Assembly (NCBI RefSeq): GCF_002013915.1 | Contig: NZ_MBTF01000035.1 | Location: 310,001-374,000 of the forward strand | From: Mucilaginibacter pedocola | Lineage (GTDB): Bacteria; Bacteroidota; Bacteroidia; Sphingobacteriales; Sphingobacteriaceae | Direction: 5' to 3' | DNA length: 64,000 bases | In this document: positions 51,921 to 61,008 of the stretch, piece after piece | Position numbering within the stretch: the first letter of the stretch is position 1 | Layout: every line of letters starts with the position of its first letter | The notes under the pieces: generated by a model | Seen by the model: only the letters and a program-made list of their open reading frames with translations | Told to the model about the DNA's origin: nothing | Database searches by the model: none | Program-made: the position numbers and the translations under genes

Positions 51921-52814
51921 ATGACCAACCATGTATTTGACATGAGCCTGAAAACCATTGGCTTACTGCACCTTGATAAAAATAGCCTGGAAATGATCAA
52001 TTCGGAGGCCTATAAACCTTATATCAAGGTGATGTACCTGCCAAAGGGCTGTAAAATAAAGGTAGATTTTGAGGTCTACAACACAGAAGGGCCGGCCCTT
52101 TTCTTCATAAGCCCGAACCAGGTGTTGAATATAGTAGGGTTATGTACGGAAACCGGGTATTTTATTTTCTATAACCGCGATTTTTACTGTGTACAGATAC
52201 ACGATGATGAGGTTGCCTGCGATGGCCTGCTGTTCAACAACATCAACAATATGCCAATGACGGCGGTGCCCGAACACGAAGCTGCTTTTATCAATTACCT
52301 ATTCGCCCAAATGGAGGATGAGTTTAGGTTAAAAGAAGCTTCGCAGGAAGAGATGCTTCGGACTTATCTCAAACAATTGCTCATTAAATCTACCAGGCTA
52401 TGGAAGCAGCAGCACCTGGATGGCGCGCTTATGAACCAGCAAAATGATCCTGATTCGTTCCGGCATTTTACACAGTTGGTAGAGAAATATTATAAGGAGA
52501 AACATACGGTGGCTGATTACGCCGACCTCATGCTGGTAGCGCCTAAAACACTTACCCATCGGTTTAAGCGCATGAACCTGCCGCAGCCGAACGAGGTGAT
52601 AAAAAATCGCATTTTGCTGGAAGCGAAAAGGCTTTTGGTACACACCTCGATGACAGCCAAAGAAATTGCCTATGAATTGGGTTACGACGACCCGGCATAT
52701 TTTAGCCGCTTGTTTTATATAAAAACGGGTGAACCGCCATCAGGCTTTAAATCGAAATACCTCGCAAAAGGCGCTTTGGAAGGATCAGCGCTGTTAGCAG
52801 CTTCCGGGTTTTAG
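51921..52814 (+). CDS. AraC-family transcriptional regulator
   Basis: A 297-residue regulator if started at ATG 51921 (MTNHVFDMSLKTIGLLHLDK), chosen because AAAGGAAAA lies 6 nt before it; a TTG at 51810 would add 37 unlikely residues. The N-terminal domain (about 10-130) is cupin-like; the C-terminal double helix-turn-helix (about 190-285) has VADYADLMLVAPKTLTHRFK and AKEIAYELGYDDPAYFSRLF. It may read a sugar signal for the downstream genes. Its promoter region shares a module with the SusC gene at 61009, so the two may be linked in regulation. Confidence 0.88.
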   Translation: MTNHVFDMSLKTIGLLHLDKNSLEMINSEAYKPYIKVMYLPKGCKIKVDFEVYNTEGPALFFISPNQVLNIVGLCTETGYFIFYNRDFYCVQIHDDEVACDGLLFNNINNMPMTAVPEHEAAFINYLFAQMEDEFRLKEASQEEMLRTYLKQLLIKSTRLWKQQHLDGALMNQQNDPDSFRHFTQLVEKYYKEKHTVADYADLMLVAPKTLTHRFKRMNLPQPNEVIKNRILLEAKRLLVHTSMTAKEIAYELGYDDPAYFSRLFYIKTGEPPSGFKSKYLAKGALEGSALLAASGF

Positions 52815-52904
52815 ATGCAATACAGCGTGCTCTTGCCGAAGGAAAGTGTTGCCTTTATTACCTTATATAAGTATTTGACATAATATTAAACCCTACCTCT
52901 TCAT

Positions 52905-53897
52905 ATGAAATTACATAAAGCATTAGTAGTAAATTGTTTTTTTGCCGCGCTATGGTTGTTTGGCAATGGTGTTTTTGCTCAGGTTAAACCTGGCTTTTCT
53001 CCGGCGAAGGGCTTGCGTGCAATTCAAAACAAGTATGGGCTTGATCCTAACAAGCCGCTGCTGTCGAGAGTGGCCGCTACTCCTGAAGACGTGTTGAAAA
53101 TGTTCAGGGATGCCGGGATGGACCCAACCGAACACCCTATGAACAAGGAGGAAATGCAGATCGTTGCCAAAGCTTTCGCTGTGCTGCCCCCGTTACATCA
53201 ACGGGTATTGGAACAGCACTTGAGAAGTATCAGCTTCCTGGATAATATGCCGAATACTGCGCTTACATCCCCGGTTACCAAAGACGAGGGGACAGATCTT
53301 TTTCATATAACATTCCGCGCAGGTATCCTTCATCAAACCATATCTGAGTGGGCAACCGAAAAAGAACGTACTTGTTTTGAGAAGGGAGATTCTACCACTT
53401 CCGTATCTATACATGCAGGCCTGATGAGCGCACTAACCTATGTTTTACTGCATGAGAGCACGCATGTGGTCGACGGATCGACAGGCTTGCTTAAAGTGGA
53501 TACAATTGAAGGAAAACCGAAGCCTAACGCATTTACATTGAACTTTACAAACGGTGTATGGCAAAGTGCTAATGTTCATGACAGGCTGTATCAGGATCCT
53601 TTGCTGCTTCAAAGTCGTTTCAGGCCGGGAGGGCGCCGGTTTGTTCCGGCAGAAGCCTTAACTGTTTATGCCGCCCTTGCTAAAACGCCCTTCGCATCAT
53701 TATACAGCATGGCCAGTTGGCACGAAGACCTGGCTGAACTTTTGACCATATATCATCTTACTGAAAAGTATAAGCAGCCTTTCCGGGTCAGCGTTAGTTG
53801 CAAAGGCCGGGAAATCGCCCATTACGAGCCAATGAGGTCTGCACTTGTAAGGCAACGTATTAAAGTATTACAACGCTTCTACTCAAAAAAGGCATGA
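52905..53897 (+). CDS. Secreted protein with HExxH motif, unknown function
   Basis: A 330-residue protein with a signal peptide (about 1-26, ending NGVFAQ). YVLLHESTHVVDGSTGLLKV near 179-198 carries HExxH with Asp further on, the arrangement of zinc metallopeptidases, and SMASWHEDLAELLTIYHLTE near 268 could give a third ligand (HED). No peptidase family is recognised. It would act in the periplasm or outside. It stands alone between an AraC regulator and a secreted hydrolase, and may be controlled by that regulator. Confidence 0.7.
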   Translation: MKLHKALVVNCFFAALWLFGNGVFAQVKPGFSPAKGLRAIQNKYGLDPNKPLLSRVAATPEDVLKMFRDAGMDPTEHPMNKEEMQIVAKAFAVLPPLHQRVLEQHLRSISFLDNMPNTALTSPVTKDEGTDLFHITFRAGILHQTISEWATEKERTCFEKGDSTTSVSIHAGLMSALTYVLLHESTHVVDGSTGLLKVDTIEGKPKPNAFTLNFTNGVWQSANVHDRLYQDPLLLQSRFRPGGRRFVPAEALTVYAALAKTPFASLYSMASWHEDLAELLTIYHLTEKYKQPFRVSVSCKGREIAHYEPMRSALVRQRIKVLQRFYSKKA

Positions 53898-54160
53898 TCG
53901 TATGATGTTCGGTTTTCCCGGACAGGCACTAAGCCGCCGTCGCAGGATAGGTGCGAATTAAAAAGCCTTGGCTTTTGCAAAGCGCACATTTTAACTTTTT
54001 TTACAGCGGAAGTGCCGCATCGGTACCCGGCGGGAAAAATCTGCAATACACTTCGCCATATGTGCATTCCCCGGGCGGTCGCTTCTACCCACCTTTGTAT
54101 CGTTGACAAGCAACAAAGCAACCAAAAACAATAACTATACAAACCTTAAAAACTAGAGCA

Positions 54161-55069
54161 ATGAAAACGATCATCTCAACCATCAGTCTTTTAGCAGCGT
54201 TAACCATTGCCGGATCTGCCGGCGCCCAGCAAAAAAGGGTTCCCGCATCAGCAGGGCGCGCCGAATACATCGAAGTAGAAAATAATGTTAAATTACACGT
54301 TACCGACCTTGGCGAGGGGCAACCTATAGTACTCATCCACGGCTGGCCATTGAATGATGCCATGTACGAATACCAATACCAGTACTTGGTTCAAAAAGGG
54401 TTCCGCGTTATTGGTATATCATTGAGGGGCTTTGGTAAGTCGGACAGGCCTTATGGTAAGTATAACTTCGATGTGTTTTCGGACGACATAAAAGTAGTGC
54501 TGGAGAAACTGAAGATACAAAACGCCCTGCTTGGCGGCTTTTCGATGGGCGGCGCGGTAGTAACGCATTACATTACCAAATACAATGGTGCCCATGTAAG
54601 CAAGCTGGCACTGTTCGCAGCCGCGGCACCCTCGTGGAAACAACGCGAGGGCTTCCCGTACGGAGCGACCGATGAAGCAGCAGCCGGTTTGATACATACC
54701 ACCATGACCAACAGGCAACAATTGATAGCAGATTTTGGTAAAGGCTTTGGTGCAACCGAGAACAGCTTGTCCCCGGAACGATCGCAATGGCTTGCCGGGA
54801 TCAACCTGGATGCATCGCCCTATGCCACAACGCAGGCTATTACAGCCCTTCGTGACCTTGACCTGAGGCCTGCATTGGCAAAGATAAAGGTACCGGTCGC
54901 GATATTCCACGGCACAAAAGATAAGTTATGTGACTTTGTATTTGCCGAACAACTGCACAAAGGCATTAAAAACTCATATATCGTCAAATTCGAGAATAGC
55001 GGGCACGCCCTTTTTATAGAAGAAATGGATAAGTTCAATACCGAACTGGAGAAATTCGCAAAATCCTAA
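54161..55069 (+). CDS. Secreted alpha/beta hydrolase (haloperoxidase/esterase-like)
   Basis: A 302-residue alpha/beta hydrolase with a signal peptide (about 1-23, ending AGAQQ). The oxyanion region is VLIHGWPLNDAMYEYQ, the nucleophile elbow is GGFSMGGAVV near 124-133, the acid Asp is in FHGTKDKLCD near 250 and the His in NSGHALFIEEMD near 282, as in non-haem chloroperoxidase-like esterases. It is followed by a strong terminator at 55122-55162, so it is probably monocistronic. Substrate unknown. Confidence 0.9.
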   Translation: MKTIISTISLLAALTIAGSAGAQQKRVPASAGRAEYIEVENNVKLHVTDLGEGQPIVLIHGWPLNDAMYEYQYQYLVQKGFRVIGISLRGFGKSDRPYGKYNFDVFSDDIKVVLEKLKIQNALLGGFSMGGAVVTHYITKYNGAHVSKLALFAAAAPSWKQREGFPYGATDEAAAGLIHTTMTNRQQLIADFGKGFGATENSLSPERSQWLAGINLDASPYATTQAITALRDLDLRPALAKIKVPVAIFHGTKDKLCDFVFAEQLHKGIKNSYIVKFENSGHALFIEEMDKFNTELEKFAKS

Positions 55070-55121
55070 ATAAATTGATCTTCGCGGTGCCCTTGTGCCT
55101 GGCACCATTTAATAACATACC

Positions 55122-55162
55122 AAGGGGGATAAGCCGGCTCAAAGCCAGAACTTATCCCCCTT
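55122..55162. terminator. Strong bidirectional terminator
   Basis: AAGGGGGATAAG (55122-55133) pairs perfectly with CTTATCCCCCTT (55151-55162), and an inner GGCT/AGCC stem (55136-55139 with 55143-55146) extends it. ATTGATTTTTG follows on the plus strand. Confidence 0.75.
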
Positions 55163-55362
55163 ATTGATTTTTGTTACCGGTAACACCGTAACTACCCGGC
55201 CAGTGAAGAACAAAATATTATAACACTTAGCGTATCAACGGCCCGGAACGGGTATGCCCGTAGCCCCCACGATAAACCATCGACGGCGGAATCGATGATA
55301 AGCGCGTGCGAAGCAAATAAGGTTACCGCCTGATATGGTTTCGGTATTAGCCTGAAGTAAGT

Positions 55363-55399
55363 AAAGCGGTTCATCTCCGGAAAGAGGTGCCCGCTTTTT
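55363..55399 (+). terminator. Second terminator-like hairpin
   Basis: AAAGCGG (55363-55369) with CCGCTTT (55391-55397), inner stem CATCTC/GAGGTG with one G-U pair, then TT. It has no upstream gene of its own after the first terminator, so it may end a small RNA. Confidence 0.5.
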
Positions 55400-55594
55400 A
55401 TGCTTTAATAGGATTCGTGTAAATTTGATGATAAACAGGTTGTAAAAGGGGCTCGATCTTATCTGTAATTATAATTGATGGGGTATAGCAAACATTTGTA
55501 ATTAACCGTTAAATTTGGTATTGGTCTGCGGAGGGAAGGGCATTATAAACCGTCTCCGTAACATTAATAACTGTAACTTGTTGATTGCGTGCGT

Positions 55595-58195
55595 ATGAGG
55601 AAAGCTTACTTAAAACGAAGTATCCTGATTTTTTTGTTTCAAATTATATACCATTGCCATGGTTATGCTCAAAACTATGGCCTGGGGTTTTTCAGCCATG
55701 AAGTACAGCAGGACAAGCGGACATCAATCGATCTTTCGCCTGGCCGCGACCTATGCCTTTCCGATAATTTCTCTCTTTCTTTCGAACTATCGTTTGAGCC
55801 CGGCCGGGCCGTATATTTTGGTTACGTTGTACGGATAATAGAAAATGGCCGGCGTAACTACGACCTGGTTTACAACACCGCAAAAGACCAATTCAATATT
55901 ATCGCAGGTGATAGCCTCTGCGGCATCAACTTCACTATATCGCGTACTAAGTTGTATAACCAATGGAATAAGATCGTCATCAGTTTCAATGGCGAAAACG
56001 GAGTTTCGGTATCAAACGACGGTAAAAAGTATACACAACGAACATTGCATCCGGGCAAAAATAGTTGTTATAAAATACTTTTTGGCGCAAATCAGTCGGA
56101 GCAGTTTTCCACCACGGATATACCGCCAATGAAAATACGCAATATTGAGATATTTAAAAAAGGAGTTCCGGAATACCATTGGCCCCTGGAAGAGGTGGAG
56201 GGCACCACCGCTTTAGATATCCTGAAAGGCGCCAAAGCTGTGGCAAAAAATCCCTCCTGGAAAACTGCCCTGCATGCAAAGTGGCAAAAGGGCAGCCCTG
56301 TTACAGTGAATGGGATGGCGAGTGTATGTTTCGATCGTGAGCGCGAGTTGCTATATCTGGTAGCTGAAGATACGCTTTATACCTATGCTGCAAATGATGT
56401 AATTTGGAAAAAGGCCGTCACTAAAAATAAAATAAATTTAAACCAGGGGAGCCGTTCTGTTTTTAACCCGGTGGATGGCCGCCTATATAGTTATTTTCAG
56501 GGTAAGGATACGGCGGCGGTTGTAAAGTTTGACGAGGTTGCAGGCAGGTGGAAAGGGAATTTTGAACCTGGAGACGTAACAGGTTACTGGCATGCTAACA
56601 GTATGTTTTCGGCAGCCGATACCTCGTTATACCTGTTTGGCGGCTACGGTTATTTGCGGTATAAGAATAGTATTAACCGTTACCATTTTAATACCGGCAA
56701 ATGGAGCAGTATTAAAGCGAAAGGCGATTTTTTTACACCGAGATACCTGGCCGGTGCAGGAGCAACGCCGCTTGGCGACACTGCGTATATTCTGGGAGGA
56801 TACGGAAACTCAAGTGGCCAGCAGATCATCAATCCCGGCAATTTGTATGATATGATGCGTTTTACCGTACGCGATAGAACTTTCAAGAAATTATACGAAC
56901 TGAAGATCAACAGGGAGGATTTTGCCTTAGCCAATTCATTGATCATCGACGGACAGAATTATTACGGGCTTATATATCCCCGGCATAAATACAATTCTTC
57001 GCTGCAATTGATAAGCGGCTCTTTAAAAAGCCCGTCATTTCAGGCCTTAGGTAGCCAAATACCCTTCCTGTTTCATGATGTGCATTCGTTTGCTGACCTG
57101 TACTATTGTAAAAAAAGTAAGAAATTTGTTGCTGTCACCCTATTACGAACAGAGGATAACCGAACCATTGTAAATGTATTTACCCTGCTAGGGCCGCCTT
57201 ACGTTGCGCCGGTACAAAAAGTTGCTGAGCACAAATTAAATAGTTGGTATTATTTGGCCGCTATTGCCGGGTTAATTTCCGTGGCAGCGCTCTTTTTGCT
57301 TTTGCGCATCCGTAATAAAAAAGCCGGTCGGGGACAAGAAGCTTCACTTACTGAACCAGCCGGAGCTGCCATTGATGAGGTGGGTGAAGCAGTTACAGGG
57401 GCACAGCAGTCAAAGCCGGTACAAACCAGTAATTATGATCCTCCGGCCGTCAAAAATGCCATATTATTATTTGGCGATATGCAGGTGTTCGATGCATCGG
57501 GTTGCAATATTACCAAGCTGTTCACGCCGCTCATGAAGGAACTGTTCTTACTTATTCTGCTCCATTCGGTTAAGCTGGGGCGGGGCGTAAGCTCGGATAA
57601 GTTGAACGAGATGTTTTGGTTCGACAAAACTGAGAAGAGCGCCAGGAATAACCGTTCGGTAGCTATTGTAAAGCTGAAGTCGCTGCTGGAGAAATTGGAA
57701 TATTGTACGCTATCTAAAGATTCGGGATATTGGATGATAGACATAGACCACCGGCATTTTTATGTAGATTATCATAGCTATTTAAATATGATCAATAACC
57801 GCAAAAAGATGAATGATGCTGACATAATTCATCTTTCGGGCATTGTTCAGCGCGGTAATTTTCTGTCGAACAGCGAGTACGAATGGCTTGATAAGTTTAA
57901 ATCGGATATCGCGAATGACATCATTAACACGTACCAGTATTATTTGCAAATGCCCGCCCATAACAGCGACCCGGAGTTTCTCATCAATATAGCCAACCGC
58001 ATATTGCACATAGATCCGGTGAACGAGGAAGCATTGAGTTTAAAGTGCTGTTCGTTTGTTGCATTGGGGAAACACTCCCTGGCTAAGAGTACTTTTGAAG
58101 ATTTCCTGAAGGCGTACAAGCATATGTATGACAGAACTTTTGATAAAGATTTTCATTCGGTACTCGAGAATTCTTCCCATCTGAAGAAATATTGA
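55595..58195 (+). CDS. Membrane-spanning SARP-like regulator with LamG/kelch-like outer domain
   Basis: A protein of 866 residues from ATG 55595 (a GTG two codons earlier is possible). Order: signal peptide (about 1-27), LamG/concanavalin-like domain (about 30-215), kelch-like repeats (about 235-540, with LYLFGGYGYLRYKNSINRYH and AYILGGYGNSSGQQ), one membrane helix near 553-573 (WYYLAAIAGLISVAALFLLL), then a cytoplasmic winged-helix domain (about 625-715) and a BTAD/TPR-like tail (about 715-850, with HIDPVNEEALSLKCCSFVAL). This is the layout of a SARP/AfsR-type activator fused to an extracytoplasmic sensor. It would bind a carbohydrate outside and DNA inside. It directly precedes GH92 and a SusC gene. 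Confidence 0.8.
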   Translation: MRKAYLKRSILIFLFQIIYHCHGYAQNYGLGFFSHEVQQDKRTSIDLSPGRDLCLSDNFSLSFELSFEPGRAVYFGYVVRIIENGRRNYDLVYNTAKDQFNIIAGDSLCGINFTISRTKLYNQWNKIVISFNGENGVSVSNDGKKYTQRTLHPGKNSCYKILFGANQSEQFSTTDIPPMKIRNIEIFKKGVPEYHWPLEEVEGTTALDILKGAKAVAKNPSWKTALHAKWQKGSPVTVNGMASVCFDRERELLYLVAEDTLYTYAANDVIWKKAVTKNKINLNQGSRSVFNPVDGRLYSYFQGKDTAAVVKFDEVAGRWKGNFEPGDVTGYWHANSMFSAADTSLYLFGGYGYLRYKNSINRYHFNTGKWSSIKAKGDFFTPRYLAGAGATPLGDTAYILGGYGNSSGQQIINPGNLYDMMRFTVRDRTFKKLYELKINREDFALANSLIIDGQNYYGLIYPRHKYNSSLQLISGSLKSPSFQALGSQIPFLFHDVHSFADLYYCKKSKKFVAVTLLRTEDNRTIVNVFTLLGPPYVAPVQKVAEHKLNSWYYLAAIAGLISVAALFLLLRIRNKKAGRGQEASLTEPAGAAIDEVGEAVTGAQQSKPVQTSNYDPPAVKNAILLFGDMQVFDASGCNITKLFTPLMKELFLLILLHSVKLGRGVSSDKLNEMFWFDKTEKSARNNRSVAIVKLKSLLEKLEYCTLSKDSGYWMIDIDHRHFYVDYHSYLNMINNRKKMNDADIIHLSGIVQRGNFLSNSEYEWLDKFKSDIANDIINTYQYYLQMPAHNSDPEFLINIANRILHIDPVNEEALSLKCCSFVALGKHSLAKSTFEDFLKAYKHMYDRTFDKDFHSVLENSSHLKKY

Positions 58196-58412
58196 AGGCC
58201 CAACCCGCTTTAAATAACCTTTTGTGTAAAATACCTGTAACATTATTATACCCGAAAGTTGCCAAACTTTGTACGTGCCCGCTATTCTAATTATTTGTTA
58301 AGTTTTTTTTAATGTATTAAATGTACTTAGCAACTGCCGCCAACAACGGCAGCCGCCCGCCATATTGTTTAAGAGGCGGGTGCCGGTATTTTATTACTCA
58401 TTAAAACCTAAC

Positions 58413-60674
58413 ATGTTTAAAACTCAAACACTCCGGGCGGGGCTTAAGATCGTATGCCTTGCCGTATCATTAACTTTTGCCTGCAATTCCACCGCATGGG
58501 CCCAGCAGGCAGCAGAGCCGGGTAACTTGAAGTACATCGACCCATCTATAGGAAACGTTGGGCAGTTATTAGAGCCTACCCGGCCCACCGTTCAGTTGCC
58601 TAATCAAATGATGCGCATGTTTCCTATCCGAAAAGACTATATAGACGATCAGATCAGCAGCTTCCCTTTGATCATATTATCGCATAGGTTGGGGCAGGCA
58701 TTTTCTGTAAAACCTTCTGCCGGTAGGGTTAGCGATAGTAGCTTCAGTGCGCGGATGGCTTATGATCATGATCTGGAGGTACTTCGGCCATGGGAGTATT
58801 CCACCTACCTGGTAGATGAAGATATCTCTGTAAAGTATGCGCCGGGCAAAAAGGCAGGGATCTTTCAGTTTGATTTTCCGGAGAATGCCGACAAACATAT
58901 TTTATTGAGTACGTACAACGATGGCCCAGCAGAATGGCGGGCCATCTCAGGTAACGAAATAACAGGCATAGAAACTTATCATGGTGACATTAAAGTTTAC
59001 GTGTACGCCGTTTTAAGCGAGCATGCAGAATTTGGAACCCTTACCGGCGATAAAGCTGTTAATACAACCGAAGTAACAGGGAATAATGCCCGGGCCTGGC
59101 TTTCTTTTCCGCGTTCAACATCTCGAACAATAGGCTTTAAGTATGCAGTTTCCTTAGTGAGCGCCGCGCAGGCCAAAAAGAATTACTTGAACGAGTTAGC
59201 TAATGCCGGGTTGAATGATCTGCAAGCCTCGGGACAAGACGCCTGGCAAAAAGTAATTGGCCAAATACAGGTATCCGGTGGAACTGATGCGCAAAAACGT
59301 ACCTTTTATTCGGCGCTTTACCGCTGCTACGAGCGGCCGGTGGATATCCTTGAAGATGGGCAATACTACAGCGGCTATGATAAAAAAACACATAAAAGTA
59401 ACAGGCCCTTTTACGTTGACGACTGGATGTGGGATACTTACCTGGCGCACCACCCGTTACGAACGATACTTAATCCAGTACAAGAAGAAGATATTTTAAA
59501 TTCCTATGTAAACATGTTCGGCCAGAGCGGATGGATGCCTACGTTCCCGGTTCTGTTTGGCGACCATGCCTGCATGAATGGCTTTCATTCTGCTGTAGTT
59601 TTCACGGATGCACTTAATAAAGGGCTGAGACGCTTCGATGTAGATAAGGCTTACCAGGGGCTGCTAAAAAATGCCACACAGGCGACCATGCTGCCCTGGC
59701 GAAACGGACCGAAAGGCCCGCTGGAAGATTTTTACTACAGTAAGGGTTATTTCCCGGCCCTGCATCCGGGCGAAAAGGAAACGAATTTAATGGTGGATGA
59801 ATTTGAAAAGCGGCAGGCGGTAGCAGTTACCCTGGGGCATAGTTACGATGACTGGGCGCTTGCGCAATACGCCACTAAAATTGGCCGCAGTAATGATGCC
59901 ATCAAGTTCGGTAGCAGGGCCCTCAATTATAAAAACCTGTGGAACACCAATGAAAGAATGTTTATGCCAAAAGATGATAAAGGGCAATGGATAGCAATAG
60001 ACCCCAAGTTTGACGGCGGGCCGGGTGGCCGCGATTATTATGATGAAAATAACGGCTGGACGTATATGTGGCAGGTACAGCACGATATTCCCGGGCTGAT
60101 AGGGCTGATGGGAGGGCATGAAAAGTTCGAGGAGCGGCTGGATCAATTGTTTCGCGAAGACCTGGGCCGCTCTAAACAAGACCTGCAAGTTAAATTCCCT
60201 GATTTTACCGGTATTGTTGGCCAGTATTCAATGGGTAACGAACCAAGCTTTCATATTCCCTATTTGTATAATTATACCAAGTCACCATGGAAAACGCAAA
60301 AGCGTATCCGAATGCTGCTTGATGTTTGGTTCAAAGACAACATCTTTGGCATCCCGGGCGACGAAGATGGCGGCGGCATGACGGCTTTCGTTGTTTTTTC
60401 GTCAACGGGCTTTTATCCTGTTACTCCCGGCGTCCCCGCCTACACTATAGGCAGCCCGGTATTTGAACAGGTAACCATCAATTTGCAAAACGGCAAGCAG
60501 TTTAAAGTTACCGCTAAAAATTACTCGGTTAAAAATAAATACATCCAAAGCGCTACCCTAAACGGAGCTGTGCTTGATACGCCCTTTTTTAGGCATACCG
60601 ATATTATGGGTGGGGGAGAATTAACATTTGTAATGGGCCCCAAGCCAAATAAAAGTTGGGGGCTGAAAAAATAG
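58413..60674 (+). CDS. GH92 family alpha-mannosidase
   Basis: A 753-residue secreted enzyme from ATG 58413 (MFKTQTLRAGLKIVCLAVSL; signal to about 33); a TTG start 48 nt earlier only adds a basic leader. GH92 hallmarks are YVDDWMWDTYLAHHPLRTI near 345, QYSMGNEPSFHIPYLYNY near 610 and GIPGDEDGGGMTAFVVFSST near 650, which carries catalytic-base and calcium-binding acids. GH92 enzymes are calcium-dependent exo-acting alpha-mannosidases on N-glycans or fungal mannan. It follows the SARP-like sensor by 217 nt and ends at a terminator before the SusC gene. Confidence 0.92.
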   Translation: MFKTQTLRAGLKIVCLAVSLTFACNSTAWAQQAAEPGNLKYIDPSIGNVGQLLEPTRPTVQLPNQMMRMFPIRKDYIDDQISSFPLIILSHRLGQAFSVKPSAGRVSDSSFSARMAYDHDLEVLRPWEYSTYLVDEDISVKYAPGKKAGIFQFDFPENADKHILLSTYNDGPAEWRAISGNEITGIETYHGDIKVYVYAVLSEHAEFGTLTGDKAVNTTEVTGNNARAWLSFPRSTSRTIGFKYAVSLVSAAQAKKNYLNELANAGLNDLQASGQDAWQKVIGQIQVSGGTDAQKRTFYSALYRCYERPVDILEDGQYYSGYDKKTHKSNRPFYVDDWMWDTYLAHHPLRTILNPVQEEDILNSYVNMFGQSGWMPTFPVLFGDHACMNGFHSAVVFTDALNKGLRRFDVDKAYQGLLKNATQATMLPWRNGPKGPLEDFYYSKGYFPALHPGEKETNLMVDEFEKRQAVAVTLGHSYDDWALAQYATKIGRSNDAIKFGSRALNYKNLWNTNERMFMPKDDKGQWIAIDPKFDGGPGGRDYYDENNGWTYMWQVQHDIPGLIGLMGGHEKFEERLDQLFREDLGRSKQDLQVKFPDFTGIVGQYSMGNEPSFHIPYLYNYTKSPWKTQKRIRMLLDVWFKDNIFGIPGDEDGGGMTAFVVFSSTGFYPVTPGVPAYTIGSPVFEQVTINLQNGKQFKVTAKNYSVKNKYIQSATLNGAVLDTPFFRHTDIMGGGELTFVMGPKPNKSWGLKK

Positions 60675-60696
60675 CAATGGTACAATTTTAACAGGT

Positions 60697-60727
60697 GAGG
60701 CGGGGTACATCCCTGCCTCTTTTTTTT
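60697..60727 (+). terminator. Rho-independent terminator after GH92
   Basis: GAGGCGGGG (60697-60705) pairs with CCCTGCCTC (60711-60719) over 9 bp with one G-U pair, followed by eight T (60720-60727). Confidence 0.8.
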
Positions 60728-60936
60728 GGACGCCTAATAAGTTTGGCCATGCCTGTATCTTCAAGATAGCCACCAATAATACATCCATATCATCACTTAT
60801 CTATAATCGCTAATAAGGAACGGTAGTTAGTGACGAGTTTCTCCGGATAAGATATATCAATCGATTGCAATATTTTATTAATAAATTAATTTGCTGTAAA
60901 TAAGATATTTATGGAATTGCTAACTGGCATTAATGC

Positions 60937-60973
60937 TTTTTTAATCCTTTGCTAATCTTTCAAATTTTATTTG
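60937..60973 (+). promoter_or_regulatory. Promoter module shared with the AraC gene at 51921
   Basis: The block 60937-60960 matches 51716-51739 at 22 of 24 positions. TTTG at 60948-60951 is followed 14 nt later by TTTATTTG (60966-60973), close to the TAnnTTTG -7 consensus and at the same distance as in the other copy. The SusC ATG is 36 nt further. Confidence 0.55.
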
Positions 60974-61008
60974 CTATCCAATTAATAAACCAATTAAAAC
61001 CCAAAAGC

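Larger units (their letters stand above)
55070..55594. other. Intergenic region, about 525 nt, rich in hairpins
   Basis: A bidirectional terminator (55122-55162), a perfect 12-bp palindrome GTTACCGGTAAC (55173-55184), several small stems (for example ACGGG/CCCGT around 55245-55260 and CATCGA/TCGATG around 55278-55297) and a second terminator-like hairpin (55363-55399) lie here. No protein frame is convincing; the 60-codon leftward frame over 55192-55374 looks accidental. A structured RNA between the two terminators is possible. Confidence 0.45.
60675..61008. other. Intergenic region, 334 nt, before the last SusC gene
   Basis: It contains the GH92 terminator (60697-60727) and, near the SusC start, the promoter module shared with the AraC gene (60937-60973). 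Nothing else is recognised in 60730-60935. Confidence 0.55.

Noticed and set aside
55192..55374. 60-codon leftward frame in the hairpin-rich spacer
   Set aside because: Low-quality composition, overlaps palindromes and terminator, no recognised start signal.
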